This document shows, piece by piece, positions 32,623-42,300 of a stretch of DNA of 64,000 nt. How positions within the stretch are numbered: the first letter of the stretch is position 1; each line of letters starts with the position of its first letter. The notes under the pieces were generated by a model. That model saw nothing but the letters and a program-made list of their open reading frames with translations. It was not told the origin of the DNA and searched no databases. The stretch covers positions 3,120 to 67,119 of the forward strand of contig NZ_JAAZSQ010000015.1 of the NCBI RefSeq assembly GCF_012395835.1. The letters are read 5' to 3'. The DNA is from Arthrobacter mobilis. Lineage in GTDB: Bacteria; Actinomycetota; Actinomycetes; Actinomycetales; Micrococcaceae. The position numbers were made by a program, and so were the translations under genes.

Positions 32623-33024
32623 CTACAGGTCCGCCACACTCCGCTGGTCCCGGCGCAGCGGATGGTCCGCGGGAATTTCCACCAGCACGATCCGCACGCC
32701 GTCGGGATCCTCGATCCACATTTCCAGCAGGCCCCACGGCTCCTGCAGCGGCGCCCGCAGGATGCCAACCCCGGCCTCCTGCAGCCGGCGGTGCTCGGCG
32801 GCCAGGTCCCGGACCTGGAGCCACAGCTCCAGCCGTCCCGGCCCCTCGGCGTCGCGCTGCCCGGAGACTTCCAGCAGGCCGTTGCCCAGGAAGAACACCA
32901 GCCCGGGGTTCTCCGGGTCGCCGAACTCGCGGTACACGGCCAGTCCGAGTGTGTCCCGGTAGAAGGCCCGGCTCTTGCCCGGGTCGGACGGCCGGAGGAG
33001 GATCCGGCTGCTGAGTGTCTCCAT
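32623..33024 (-). CDS. VOC (glyoxalase/bleomycin-resistance) family protein
   Basis: A 133-residue single-domain VOC protein. RILLRPSDPGKSRAFYRDTLGLAVY is the first beta-alpha-beta module, and IEDPDGVRIVLVEIP closes the fold with the family's DPDG turn. Metal ligands are not obvious at the first position, so it could be non-enzymatic or a thiol-conjugation relative. Start ATG 33024 with only a weak GGGGG upstream. It lies 85 bases before the glgC-like gene on the same strand. Confidence 0.78.
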   Translation of the reverse strand: METLSSRILLRPSDPGKSRAFYRDTLGLAVYREFGDPENPGLVFFLGNGLLEVSGQRDAEGPGRLELWLQVRDLAAEHRRLQEAGVGILRAPLQEPWGLLEMWIEDPDGVRIVLVEIPADHPLRRDQRSVADL

Positions 33025-33075
33025 CCCCCGATCATTGCCCGGCTGCGGAGCACAGTCAAAATCCGGCCGGAATAA

Positions 33076-33162
33076 GTGCGGCCCCCGATGTTTCTTGGGG
33101 GAATGGGGACATCGGGGGCCGCACCTGCAGCCTCCGTGCTCATTGGGGGGCAAGCCCGGAGG
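33076..33162 (-). ncRNA. Candidate 6C RNA (two C-rich stem-loops)
   Basis: Read on the minus strand there are two adjacent hairpins. The first has arms at 33162-33157 and 33136-33131, extended by a further 4-pair stem, and a loop containing exactly six C. The second has perfect 16-base arms (33124-33109 and 33091-33076) with a C4/C5-rich 17-base loop and would act as a terminator. Two neighbouring stem-loops with C-rich loops are the defining feature of the actinobacterial 6C RNA family. Neither protein gene nearby explains these hairpins. Promoter not identified. Confidence 0.55.
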
Positions 33163-33167
33163 CGGGA

Positions 33168-33205
33168 TATCCTGCCCGGCCCTCAGCGGGTGACCGCGCA
33201 GGATA
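33168..33205. repeat. Inverted repeat next to the candidate 6C RNA
   Basis: Eight-base perfect arms TATCCTGC/GCAGGATA at 33168-33175 and 33198-33205, in the 414-base gap before the Clp gene. It could be an extra hairpin of the same RNA or an operator. Nothing else is recognisable between 33206 and 33401. Confidence 0.4.
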
Positions 33206-33401
33206 GGCCTTGGAATTTCCCTGCGCCCCATAAAAGCACAGCAGGCTTAGCAAGGACAGACCATTCTGTCTCTAAAGCTGCCCCGTTATCCGATCTTTAC
33301 GTTTAACCACCCGGGCATCCGAACCACCTGCGGCGCCACCGGCTCCGCCATGAAACTTGCGCCGGAAACGCTCCGGAATAAAATGGCATCGCCTGCGTTA
33401 A

Positions 33402-33422
33402 CTTGAGCCGAAGGCACTCAAG
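33402..33422 (+). promoter_or_regulatory. HspR operator (HAIR element) of the Clp ATPase gene
   Basis: CTTGAGC-N7-ACTCAAG, one mismatch from the consensus CTTGAGT-N7-ACTCAAG bound by HspR. It ends 16 bases before the ATG and 7 bases before the ribosome site, so binding would block transcription or initiation. It marks the gene as a heat-shock target. Confidence 0.85.
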
Positions 33423-33438
33423 TCTAAGAGGAGGACCA

Positions 33439-36000
33439 ATGCCTGTATTCTTCGGACCCGCAGCATCCGGCAGCGGCTCGTTCGATGAATTCCTTGCCCG
33501 GTACCTGCAGGGCCAGCGTGCGGCCCGCTCCGGGCAGACGATCGACATTATGCGCCTGCTGAGCCGCCGCTCGCACGAGCTGCTCGCCCAGGCCGCCCGC
33601 TTTGCCGTCGAGCACGGCCATCCCGACGTCGACGCGCTGCACATCCTGCGCGTGATGGTCGAGCAGGAACCGGCAGCCGGACAGCTCAAGCGCAGCGGCG
33701 CCGACCCGGCAGCCCTCGCCAAGGCCGCCGAGCAGCGCCTGCCGGAGAAGTCCGATGAACGGCCCGACTCCCCGCCGTCGCTCACGCCCTCGGCCCAGCG
33801 CGCCCTGCTCGAGGCCTACCAGGTGGCCCGCGCGTTCGGGTCCACCTACATCGATCCCGAGCATCTGTTCTTCGCGTTCGTGCTGAACCAGGAGTCGCCC
33901 GCCGGGCAGCTGCTGGCCGCGGCCGGCATCACGCCGCAGTCGCTGCAGCAGGCCGGTGGGGCCGCAGCCGGCCAGACCGCGCAGGCGGGCCAGGCACCCG
34001 GCCCCGAGGCGGGGACCGGCAGCGAAACGCCGATGCTTGACCAGTTCGGTATCGACCTGACCTCCCGGGCCCGCGAGGGCAAGCTGGATCCGGTGATCGG
34101 GCGTGCGGAGGAAATCGAGCAGGCCGTGGAGATCCTCGCCCGCCGCACCAAGAACAATCCGGTCCTCATTGGCGAGGCGGGCGTGGGCAAGACCGCGATC
34201 GTCGAAGGCCTGGCCCAGGCGATCGTCGCCGGCGACGTCCCGGAGCAGCTGCGCGGCAAGCGCGTGGTGTCCCTCGACCTGCCGGGCATGCTCGCCGGCA
34301 CCCGCTACCGCGGCGACTTCGAGGAGCGCCTGACCAAGACCATGGACGAGATCAGCGCCCAGGGCGGCAACCTGATCGTCTTCGTGGACGAACTGCACAC
34401 CGTGGTCGGGGCCGGCGGCGGAGGCGAGGGCGGCATGGATGCCGGCAACATCCTCAAGCCGCGCCTGGCCCGCGGGGAGCTGCACCTGGTCGGGGCCACC
34501 ACGCTGAAGGAGTACCGGAAGATCGAGAAGGATCCGGCGCTGGAGCGCCGCTTCCAGCCCGTGCACGTCGGCGAGCCCAGCCTGGACGACGCCGTGCGGA
34601 TCCTCGCCGGACTCAAGGACCGCTACGAACAGCACCATGCGGTGACCTACACGGACGGTGCGCTGCGCGCTGCCGTCGAAATGTCCGCGCGCTACATCAC
34701 CGACCGCTTCCTGCCGGACAAGGCGATCGACCTGATCGACCAGGCCGGGGCGCGGCTGAGCCTGCAGCGCGGCCCGCGGGTGGACGTGGACGCGCTGCGC
34801 GGCAAGGTCGCGGAACTGGAGTCGGCCAAGAACTCCGCCGTCGCCAGGGAAGACTACGAGGAGGCCTCGCGGCTGCGCGACGAGATCGAGGCGCTCAACG
34901 GCCGGATCGCCGCAGCCCTGAAGGACAACCCGGGCGACGGCCAGGGTGCGCAGTCCGCCGTCGTCGGCGAAGCCGAGATCGCCCGGATCGTTTCCCGGGC
35001 CACCGGCATCCCGGCCGCCCGGCTGACCGAGGGCGACCGGGAGCGCCTGGGCCGGCTCGAGGAGGACCTGCACTCCCGGGTGGTCGGCCAGGACGACGCC
35101 GTGGCCGCCATTGCCAAGGCCGTGCGGCGCAACCGCACCGGACTCGGTGACGAGGGCAGGCCGGTGGGCAGCTTCCTGTTCCTGGGCCCCACCGGCGTGG
35201 GCAAGACCGAACTGGCCAAGGCGCTGGCGGAGTCGCTGTTCGGCGACGAAAACGCCATGGTCCGCTTCGACATGAGCGAGTTCGGCGAGCGGCACACCGC
35301 CAGCCGGCTGGTCGGTGCCCCTCCGGGCTACGTCGGCTATGACGAGGCCGGGCAGCTGACCGAGCGCGTGCGGCGCCGGCCGTACTCCGTGGTGCTGCTG
35401 GACGAGATCGAGAAGGCGCACCCGGATGTGTTCAACCTGCTGCTGCAGGTGCTCGACGACGGCCGGCTGACCGACGGCCAGGGCCGCACGGTGGACTTCC
35501 GCAACACCGTGGTGATCATGACCAGCAACCTCGGATCGGAGTTCCTGGCCAGCCGCGGCGGGGCGCTGGGCTTCACCGCCAACGGCGGTGACGGCTTCGG
35601 CGGCGAGAAGGCGCTGCGGGACCGGGTGATGGGCCGGCTGCGCGAAACGATGCGGCCGGAGTTCCTGAACCGGATCGACGAGATCGTGCTGTTCCGCAAG
35701 CTGGATAAGGAGCAGCTGCGGGCCATTGTGCGGCTGCAGCTGCGCCGGACCGAGGCCCGGCTGGCGGCCCAGGGCATTGGCCTGTCCGTGGATGAGGCGG
35801 CCGTGGACTGGATCGCCGAGCGCGGCTACGAGCCCGAGTACGGCGCCCGGCCGCTGCGCCGGGTCATCCAGCGCGAGCTCGACGACGCGGTCGCGGACCT
35901 GCTGGTGGCCGGCCGCCTGGCCGAGGGCGGACGGGTTGTTGTCTCCGTCGACGGCGAAGCGCTGGCCGTGGAGGCCGCTGCCGTGGCGGCGGCCGCGTAG
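33439..36000 (+). CDS. clpC: ClpC-like Hsp100 ATPase
   Basis: An 853-residue AAA+ unfoldase. After a 45-residue extension come two Clp_N repeats (about 45-175); D1 carries GEAGVGKT at 245-252 and Walker B VFVDE near 314-318; a short linker with a UVR-like stretch (467-490) replaces ClpB's long coiled-coil; D2 carries GPTGVGKT at 583-590 and VVLLDE at 651-656; LGF at 710-712 matches the ClpP-docking loop. So it is probably a ClpP partner, although HspR control is more usual for clpB. Start 33439 is set by GAGGAGG. Preceded by a HAIR operator. Confidence 0.88.
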   Translation: MPVFFGPAASGSGSFDEFLARYLQGQRAARSGQTIDIMRLLSRRSHELLAQAARFAVEHGHPDVDALHILRVMVEQEPAAGQLKRSGADPAALAKAAEQRLPEKSDERPDSPPSLTPSAQRALLEAYQVARAFGSTYIDPEHLFFAFVLNQESPAGQLLAAAGITPQSLQQAGGAAAGQTAQAGQAPGPEAGTGSETPMLDQFGIDLTSRAREGKLDPVIGRAEEIEQAVEILARRTKNNPVLIGEAGVGKTAIVEGLAQAIVAGDVPEQLRGKRVVSLDLPGMLAGTRYRGDFEERLTKTMDEISAQGGNLIVFVDELHTVVGAGGGGEGGMDAGNILKPRLARGELHLVGATTLKEYRKIEKDPALERRFQPVHVGEPSLDDAVRILAGLKDRYEQHHAVTYTDGALRAAVEMSARYITDRFLPDKAIDLIDQAGARLSLQRGPRVDVDALRGKVAELESAKNSAVAREDYEEASRLRDEIEALNGRIAAALKDNPGDGQGAQSAVVGEAEIARIVSRATGIPAARLTEGDRERLGRLEEDLHSRVVGQDDAVAAIAKAVRRNRTGLGDEGRPVGSFLFLGPTGVGKTELAKALAESLFGDENAMVRFDMSEFGERHTASRLVGAPPGYVGYDEAGQLTERVRRRPYSVVLLDEIEKAHPDVFNLLLQVLDDGRLTDGQGRTVDFRNTVVIMTSNLGSEFLASRGGALGFTANGGDGFGGEKALRDRVMGRLRETMRPEFLNRIDEIVLFRKLDKEQLRAIVRLQLRRTEARLAAQGIGLSVDEAAVDWIAERGYEPEYGARPLRRVIQRELDDAVADLLVAGRLAEGGRVVVSVDGEALAVEAAAVAAAA

Positions 36001-36062
36001 CGCCGAGGGTCCCGCCGCGAGCGCAGCGAGTGGAAGGCGGAACGCGCCAGGCAGTCCGCAGC

Positions 36063-36105
36063 ACGGGGCCGGCCGGGAAGGATTCTTCTTCCCGGCCGGC
36101 CCCGT
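36063..36105. terminator. Bidirectional terminator
   Basis: Perfect 18-base arms at 36063-36080 and 36088-36105 with a 7-base loop, between convergent stops of the Clp ATPase and the OsmC gene. Confidence 0.85.
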
Positions 36106-36119
36106 CTGGCGCAGTTGCC

Positions 36120-36635
36120 TCAGCCGGTCTCGACTTCGAGCTCTACCGGGACCGGACGCCGCACGGCGTCGTCGACGGGACAGTGCGCCGCTGCCCACGC
36201 GACGATCCCACGGACGGCCGCCTCGTCCGCCCCGGCGGAGGCAACCCGGACCACGACGCGTGCAGCGAGCGGACCGGCGGGCATGCCGTCGTCGAGGCCG
36301 AGGATGCCGCGGTCGTCGGATTCGCTGTCCACCGTCACCTCGAGCCGGGTCAGCGTCACGCCGGCCTCCGCGGCGCGCATCGTGATCAGCGTGGCCACGC
36401 ACGAAGCGTGGGCTGCCCTGAACAGCCACCCCGGTGAGGGAGCCGTGCCGCCGCCGCCGATCCCCGTGACCATGTCGGTGACGACCGACGCGCCGTCGGC
36501 ACCGTCCACCCGCACCCGCAGGCCTTCCTCCACCACGGCGGTAGCCGCCGAGTCGCGGTAGCGTGCCTGCTCCGGGTGGCTGCCCAGGTACTCGCGGGCG
36601 TTCCTTAACGCGTTGGCGATCTCTGCCTGTCCCAT
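36120..36635 (-). CDS. OsmC family protein
   Basis: A 171-residue OsmC/Ohr-fold protein. One peroxidatic-type Cys is C79 in HASCVATL and the second is in AAHCPVDDAV near residue 153, spaced as in the family. It probably reduces organic hydroperoxides. The start at 36635 follows GGAGG; a longer frame upstream has no site. Its neighbour, an APC permease on the same strand, is 115 bases upstream and ends at 36751, so they may share a transcript. Confidence 0.83.
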   Translation of the reverse strand: MGQAEIANALRNAREYLGSHPEQARYRDSAATAVVEEGLRVRVDGADGASVVTDMVTGIGGGGTAPSPGWLFRAAHASCVATLITMRAAEAGVTLTRLEVTVDSESDDRGILGLDDGMPAGPLAARVVVRVASAGADEAAVRGIVAWAAAHCPVDDAVRRPVPVELEVETG

Positions 36636-36750
36636 GTCCGGCGCCTCCGTGGCCTCTGGTCCCTCCGGTTCCGAGGGTACGGGCTGTGCCGGCACCGCAC
36701 CAGCGCTAGCTGCTGCAGGCCGGCGATGGTCCCGGCCGCAATGCCTAAGC

Positions 36751-38325
36751 TCAGACGTACTCGAGTTCCTCTTCCTGCGCCCGGGCCGCTCCGGCGGCAC
36801 CGCGGGGCAGGATGAGCCCGTGGAAGAAGTCCGGCCTGCGGCGGGCCTGGACGAACATCACTACCGCCCCGGAGAGGAGCACCACCACCGCCAGGATGAA
36901 GACCAGGCCCACGCCGAAGACGCTCGAGCCGCTGCCGTAGGCCGGGTCCATGCTGTCGATGAGCGTGGTGAAGAACAGGATGGTCAGCACCACCGCACCG
37001 GTGAGCGGGAACAGCAGCGTGAAGAAGAAACTCCGGATGCTGGCGGTCCACTGCTTGCGGAAGTACCAGACGCAGGAGTAGGCGGTCAGCCCGTAGTAGA
37101 AGCACACCATCACGCCCAGCGCGGTGATCGTGTCCCACAGGACATCTTCGCTCACCAGGCGCATGACGGCGTAGAACGTCGAGGCGATCAGCGAGGAGAC
37201 CACGGTGGCGAACACCGGGGTGGAGAACCGCTTGCTCACCGAGGCGAAGCGCGCCGGCAGCGCCCCGTAGTGCCCCATGGCCAGCAGCGTCCGGGCCGGC
37301 GACACGAACGTGGACTGCAGCGACGAGGCCGAACTGGAGAGCACCGCGATGGAGACCAGCACGGCCAGCGGTCCCATCACCGGGCCGGCCAGGGCAAAGA
37401 ACACGTTCCCCTGGATCTCCGGATTGCCCAGCCCCACGCCCGCGGAGCCGGTGCCGGCGAAGGCCAGCAGCGCCACCGAGACAAGCAGGTAGATGCCCAC
37501 GATCACCACCATCGTCAGCGTCGCGGCCCGCCCGGGCGTGCTGGAGGACCCCTTGGTTTCCTCGGACATGGTCAGGGTGACATCCCAGCCCCAGAACATG
37601 AACAGCGTCAGCGACAGGCCGGCCACCACCGCGCTCGCCGAACCCGCGCCAAACGGGTTGAACCACTCTGCCTGGATGGGGGTGGGGTCGAAGGCCGATC
37701 CGTCCGCGAGGCGGACCAGTGCGGCCACGCCGAAGCCCACCATCACCAGGATCTGGAACCCGACCAGCCAGTACTGCAGCTTCTGGGTCGTCTGCATGTC
37801 CCGGCACGATACCCAGGTGGCCGCCAGCATGAAGGCCAGGCAGGTGGCCACGTTGACCAGCGGGTTCGCGGCCAGGCTGGCCAGGTCCGCGTTGCCGGTG
37901 AGCTGCGAGAGCAGCAGGTAGAAGAAGTCGACGGCGATGCCTGCGAGGTTGCTCAGCACGATGATGGTCGCCGCGCACAGGCCCCACCCGGCCATCCAGC
38001 CGACCCACGGCCCGAAGGCCCGGGCGGCCCAGGTGAAGGAGGTTCCGCTGTCAGGCATGGCACGGTTGAGCTCGCGGTAGCCGAAGGCCACCAGCAGCAT
38101 CGGGATAAATCCGATCAGCAGGATGCCGGGCAGGTGGGCCCCGACCTCGGCCACCGCAGGCCCCAGGGCTCCGGTGAGCGTGTAGGCGGGAGCGATGGCC
38201 GAAACGCCAATGACGGTGGCGCCTGCCAGTCCGACCGTTCCGGCGCCGAGCCCCTTGGCCGACAGCCCGGAAGCCCGGCGGCCGGGAGGCGCAGCGGTGC
38301 CTGCGGAAGGTGTGTTCTTGTTCAT
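36751..38325 (-). CDS. APC superfamily amino acid/amine permease
   Basis: A 524-residue permease with about 12 hydrophobic helices. VIGVSAIAPAYTLTGALG is the unwound TM1 with the substrate-binding Gly, SGTSFTWAARAFGPWVGWM is TM3 of the APC family and EETKGSSSTPGRA follows TM6. It is divergent from a kinase-aminotransferase fusion across 188 bases, so its substrate is probably the amino alcohol or amino acid handled by that enzyme. Start ATG 38325. A degenerate HAIR-like half site lies in the intergenic gap at 38374. Confidence 0.85.
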   Translation of the reverse strand: MNKNTPSAGTAAPPGRRASGLSAKGLGAGTVGLAGATVIGVSAIAPAYTLTGALGPAVAEVGAHLPGILLIGFIPMLLVAFGYRELNRAMPDSGTSFTWAARAFGPWVGWMAGWGLCAATIIVLSNLAGIAVDFFYLLLSQLTGNADLASLAANPLVNVATCLAFMLAATWVSCRDMQTTQKLQYWLVGFQILVMVGFGVAALVRLADGSAFDPTPIQAEWFNPFGAGSASAVVAGLSLTLFMFWGWDVTLTMSEETKGSSSTPGRAATLTMVVIVGIYLLVSVALLAFAGTGSAGVGLGNPEIQGNVFFALAGPVMGPLAVLVSIAVLSSSASSLQSTFVSPARTLLAMGHYGALPARFASVSKRFSTPVFATVVSSLIASTFYAVMRLVSEDVLWDTITALGVMVCFYYGLTAYSCVWYFRKQWTASIRSFFFTLLFPLTGAVVLTILFFTTLIDSMDPAYGSGSSVFGVGLVFILAVVVLLSGAVVMFVQARRRPDFFHGLILPRGAAGAARAQEEELEYV

Positions 38326-38513
38326 GCTGTCCTTAATCTGCCGGGCCAGAGGCCGCCCGGCGCTGTCAACCTGCTTGAGCCGAAGGCCCTCGCGCTAAAC
38401 GAACAACGTTCATATTATGGTTAGGGTCACAACTTCACAAGATTTTTTCGGCCGGGCTGTCCCGCCGCGCCGCCCCGTCCACCAAGTCCGCCATCAGGAA
38501 CAAGGGAGCCAGC

Positions 38514-41462
38514 ATGACTGCAGCGACGTCAGCCACCGGACTGCCCCGGCCGAACGTCCCGCCGGAACAGGCCGCGCTCTGGGCCCGGGAACTCTTCGGC
38601 GTGGAGGGTCCCGTCCGCGAGCTCGGCAGCCAGCAGGACCGGAACTTCCTGGTCGAATCCCCCGCCGGCCGCCACCTGCTGAAGATCAGCAACCCGGCCT
38701 TCGCCCGGGCCGAGGTCCAGGCCCAGAACGCCGCCATGAAGCACCTGGCCGCCGCTGGACTGGCTGTGCCCGCGCCGGTGCCGTCGGTGCACGGGGAAGA
38801 GATCGCCACTGTAGCGGTGGACGGCGCCGGGCACTGCGTGCGGCTGCTCAGCTTTGTCGACGGCACTCCCCTGATCGAGAACCGGTATCTGCCCCCGCCC
38901 GTGGTCGGTGATCTCGGCCGGCTGGCCGGACAGGTTTCCGCCGCGCTGGCGCAGCTGCGCCACCCGGGACTGGACCGCGGCCTGCAGTGGGACCTGCGGG
39001 CCGGCGGGGACGTCGTCGACTCGCTGCTCGGCTGCGTCCGCGAGGACCGGAAGCGGGAGCTGGTCGCCTCCGCCGCCGCCCGCGCCCGGGCGGCGCTGGA
39101 GCCCCTCCGCGCCCAGCTGCCCGTCCAGGCGGTGCACGGCGATCTGACCGACGACAACGTGGTCTGCCGGCCGGACGGGTCCGGCCGGCCCCTGGCCACC
39201 GGGATCATCGACTTCGGCGACACCATGTACAGCTGGCGCGTGGCGGAGCTGGCGGTGGCCTGTACCGCCGTCTTCCACCATGAGCCGGACAACCCGCTGG
39301 CCGTGCTCCCGCTCATCGAGGCCTTCCACCGGCAGGTGCGGCTGACGGAGGCGGAACTGGATGCGCTCTGGCCGCTGATCGTGCTGCGCGGAGCTGTCCT
39401 GGTGGTCAGCGGGGAGCAGCAGGTCGCCGTCGATCCCGGCAACGGCTACGCCGAAGCGGCCCTCGCCCGTGAGTGGACGATCTTCGAAACCCCGGCCGCC
39501 TACGACTGGCAGGCCGCGGCGGCAGGCATCCGGGCAGCGCTTGGCCTCGGCGGCTCCCGGACCACGAAACCGCCCGCTGCCCGGTCCGTCCTGCTGCCCT
39601 CGCTCCAGCAGCGGAAACCGGCGGTCCTGGATTTCGGCTGGACCAGCGATTCCTTGACCAACGGCTCCTGGTTGGGCAGCCCCGCAGAACAGGCAGCTGA
39701 AGAGGCACGCATCGTCCAGGCGGCGCTGGCCTCCGCCGACGCCGCGCTCGCCCGGTTCGGCGAGGCCAGGCTGACGCGCTCCCAGACCCTGAGCCGCACC
39801 GAGCCGGCCAATCTGGCCCTGGCCCTGGAGGTCCACCTCGGGGTCCCGTCCGCGGTGCATGCCCCGTTCGCCGGCACCATCACCGGCACCGCGCCCGGCT
39901 TACTCATGCTGGAGGGCGCGGACCACACACTCTTCCTGGCCGGAATCAGCAGCACGGAGTCCCTGGCGCCCGGCGCCGCGGTGGCGGCCGGCCGGCTGCT
40001 GGGCACCGTCACCTCCGCCCTGACGGTGTGGCTGGCCGCGGCCGGAGTCCGGCCGGCCGGCTCCGGGGAACCACCGCGGTTCGTGCGGGCCTCGGAGTTC
40101 CCCGCGTTCGCCGCCCTGTACCAGGATCCCGCGCCGCTGCTGGGCGCAGGCGTCCTGCCGGAGCTGCCCGAGGAGGATGCCGCCGCGGTCCTGGACCGCC
40201 GGAACCGCTCCTACGCCCCGCTGCAGGGCCACTACTATGCCGCACCGCCGCGGATCGAACGGGGCTGGAAGGAGCACCTGATCGACACCCAGGGCCGGCA
40301 CTACCTGGACATGGTCAACAACGTCACGGTCCTGGGCCACGGCCACCCCGCCATTGCCGCCGCCGCCGAACGCCAGTGGCGGATGCTCAACACCAACTCC
40401 CGGTTCCATTACGGCGCCGTGGCCGAGCTTAGCGAGCGGCTGCTGCGCACGGTACCGGACTCCTTCGACACCGTGCTTCTGGTCAACAGCGGCACGGAGG
40501 CGGTCGACCTGGCCCTGCGGCTGGCCAAGGCCTTCACCGGCCGGGAAGACGTCCTGTGCGTCCAGGAGTCCTACCACGGCTGGTCCCTGGCCGCGGACGC
40601 GGTGTCCACCTCCACCTCGGACAACCCCCGGGCGGAAGAGACCCGGCCGGCCTGGGTGCACGTGCTCGATGCCCCCAACAGCTACCGGGGAACCCACCGG
40701 GGCGCCGGCGCAGGTGAGGCCTATGCCCGCGATGCCCGGGCCATGCTCCAGTCCCTGGCCGACGCCGGGACGCCGGTGGGAACCTATATCGCCGAGCCGC
40801 GCAACGGCAATGCCGGCGGCATCGGCCTGCCACCGGGCTACCTGCCGGCCGTGTACGACGCGGTCCGCAGGCAGGGCGGGGTCTGCATCTCCGACGAAGT
40901 GCAGGTCGGCTACGGGCGGCAGGGGTTCTACTTCTGGGGCTACCAGGAACACGGCGTCGTGCCCGACATCATCACGGTCGCCAAGGCCATGGGCAACGGC
41001 CACCCGCTCGGTGCCGTCATCACCCGGCGCCAGATCGCCGACGCCCTGGCCAGCCAGGGCAGCTTCTTTTCCTCCTCCGGCGGAAGCACGCTGAGCTCGC
41101 GCATCGGCGCTGCCGTCCTGGAGGTGCTCGAGGCCGAAGGCCTGCAGGAGAACGCCCGCGAGGTGGGCAGTTACCTGCGCGCCGAACTCGAGGCCCTGGC
41201 GGACCGCCAGCCGCTGATCGGGGCGGTGCACGGCCTGGGGCTCTATCTCGGCATCGAATTCGTGCGCGACCGAAGCAGCCTCGAAGCGGCCGATACCGAG
41301 ACTGCCGCCATCTGCAACCGCCTGCGCGAACTCGGCGTCATCGTGCAGCCAACCGGCGACCGGCAAAACGTCCTGAAGGTCAAGCCGCCGCTGTGCTTCA
41401 CCCGGGACAGCGCCCGGTTCTTCGTCGACACCCTCGAGGAGGTGCTCAGCAACGGCTGGTGA
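38514..41462 (+). CDS. Kinase-M23-like-class III aminotransferase fusion (amino-alcohol kinase/phospho-lyase type)
   Basis: A 982-residue fusion. Residues about 30-330 are a choline/aminoglycoside-type kinase with HGDLTDDNV at 208-216 and IIDFGD at 231-236. Around 420-530 an M23-like beta-sheet domain has HAPFAGTITG. From about 565 a class III PLP enzyme follows with VNSGTEAVDLAL and the PLP Lys at 824 in VAKAMGNG. The same domains, as separate proteins in animals, are hydroxylysine kinase and ethanolamine- or hydroxylysine-phosphate phospho-lyase. So one chain could phosphorylate an amino alcohol and then eliminate phosphate and ammonia to an aldehyde. Divergent from an APC permease. Confidence 0.85.
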   Translation: MTAATSATGLPRPNVPPEQAALWARELFGVEGPVRELGSQQDRNFLVESPAGRHLLKISNPAFARAEVQAQNAAMKHLAAAGLAVPAPVPSVHGEEIATVAVDGAGHCVRLLSFVDGTPLIENRYLPPPVVGDLGRLAGQVSAALAQLRHPGLDRGLQWDLRAGGDVVDSLLGCVREDRKRELVASAAARARAALEPLRAQLPVQAVHGDLTDDNVVCRPDGSGRPLATGIIDFGDTMYSWRVAELAVACTAVFHHEPDNPLAVLPLIEAFHRQVRLTEAELDALWPLIVLRGAVLVVSGEQQVAVDPGNGYAEAALAREWTIFETPAAYDWQAAAAGIRAALGLGGSRTTKPPAARSVLLPSLQQRKPAVLDFGWTSDSLTNGSWLGSPAEQAAEEARIVQAALASADAALARFGEARLTRSQTLSRTEPANLALALEVHLGVPSAVHAPFAGTITGTAPGLLMLEGADHTLFLAGISSTESLAPGAAVAAGRLLGTVTSALTVWLAAAGVRPAGSGEPPRFVRASEFPAFAALYQDPAPLLGAGVLPELPEEDAAAVLDRRNRSYAPLQGHYYAAPPRIERGWKEHLIDTQGRHYLDMVNNVTVLGHGHPAIAAAAERQWRMLNTNSRFHYGAVAELSERLLRTVPDSFDTVLLVNSGTEAVDLALRLAKAFTGREDVLCVQESYHGWSLAADAVSTSTSDNPRAEETRPAWVHVLDAPNSYRGTHRGAGAGEAYARDARAMLQSLADAGTPVGTYIAEPRNGNAGGIGLPPGYLPAVYDAVRRQGGVCISDEVQVGYGRQGFYFWGYQEHGVVPDIITVAKAMGNGHPLGAVITRRQIADALASQGSFFSSSGGSTLSSRIGAAVLEVLEAEGLQENAREVGSYLRAELEALADRQPLIGAVHGLGLYLGIEFVRDRSSLEAADTETAAICNRLRELGVIVQPTGDRQNVLKVKPPLCFTRDSARFFVDTLEEVLSNGW

Positions 41463-41552
41463 TCCGGGCCGAAACGCTGCCGGGTCTGGGCCGCAGGCGG
41501 TGCCGTGTGCTGGACTGTCCGGACAGACCAGACGCAGGGAAGGATTACCCAG

Positions 41553-42155
41553 ATGCCCACGCACCAGATCGGTTACTTTGTCGGGAGCCTGGCCAGCGGC
41601 TCCATCAACCGCACGCTGTCCAAGGCGCTGATCAGGCTCGCCCCCGATTCGTTGGAATTCACCGAGATCCCCATCCGGGACCTGCCGCTGTACAGCCCGG
41701 ACTACGACACCGACTTCCCGCCGGCAGGCCGGGCCCTGAAGGAGGCGGTCGAGGCCGCCGACGGGATCCTGTTCATCTCCCCCGAGTACAACCGCTCCAT
41801 CCCCGGCGCGCTGAAGAACGCCATCGACTGGGGCTCCCGGCCCTGGGGCACCAATTCCTTTGCCCGCAAGCCCACGGGCATCATCGGCGCCTCCCCGGGC
41901 AACATCGGCACCGCGGTGATGCAGTCCTCCATGCGCGCCGTGCTGAGCTTCCTCGATGCCCCGCAGCTGAATGCCCCCGAAGCCTACGTCAAGTTCGACC
42001 CGGAGGTGTTCGGCAGCGACGGCGAGGTCAGGGACGAGCGCACCGAAAAGTTCCTGCGCCACTACATGGACGAATACTGCGCCTTCGTCCAGCGCGTCCT
42101 GGACGCCAATGCCCCCGGGCACATCGGCGACGAGGATCCCGATTCGCGCAAGTAG
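41553..42155 (+). CDS. NAD(P)H-dependent FMN reductase
   Basis: A 200-residue flavodoxin-fold reductase. VGSLASGSINR near the start is the phosphate-binding loop, and SPEYNRSIPGALKNAIDW is the family's flavin-binding block, followed by GIIGASPGNIGT. It would reduce FMN or quinones with NAD(P)H. Start 41553 with AGGGAAGGA. It is 90 bases after the kinase fusion and 490 bases before the next gene, with a terminator hairpin after it at 42301-42333. Confidence 0.87.
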   Translation: MPTHQIGYFVGSLASGSINRTLSKALIRLAPDSLEFTEIPIRDLPLYSPDYDTDFPPAGRALKEAVEAADGILFISPEYNRSIPGALKNAIDWGSRPWGTNSFARKPTGIIGASPGNIGTAVMQSSMRAVLSFLDAPQLNAPEAYVKFDPEVFGSDGEVRDERTEKFLRHYMDEYCAFVQRVLDANAPGHIGDEDPDSRK

Positions 42156-42300
42156 CCGGCCGGGCTCCGGTGCCGCGGCGCCTGATGCGGGGGCTGTTCC
42201 ACCGGCTTTTCCCAACCCGGCTGGCATAGCTTTCCGATCACGGCATGGTGCGCCGGATAGTTCCGGCGATGCCGTTCCGCTCCCGCGGGAGTGGCAATGG

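Noticed and set aside
33076-33124. Hairpin as terminator of a flanking protein gene.
   Set aside because: The flanking genes are transcribed away from it, so it needs its own transcript; this led to the 6C RNA proposal.
31368-33143. Extended start of the glgC-like gene to 33143.
   Set aside because: The extra N-terminal part is an arginine/proline-rich shadow of the VOC gene; the AGGPGGRL motif follows the ATG at 32537 directly.
33424-36429. A 1001-codon minus-strand frame opposite the Clp ATPase gene.
   Set aside because: Its translation is low-complexity Gly/Ala/Arg/His without motifs, whereas the plus strand has complete AAA+ motifs and a ribosome site.
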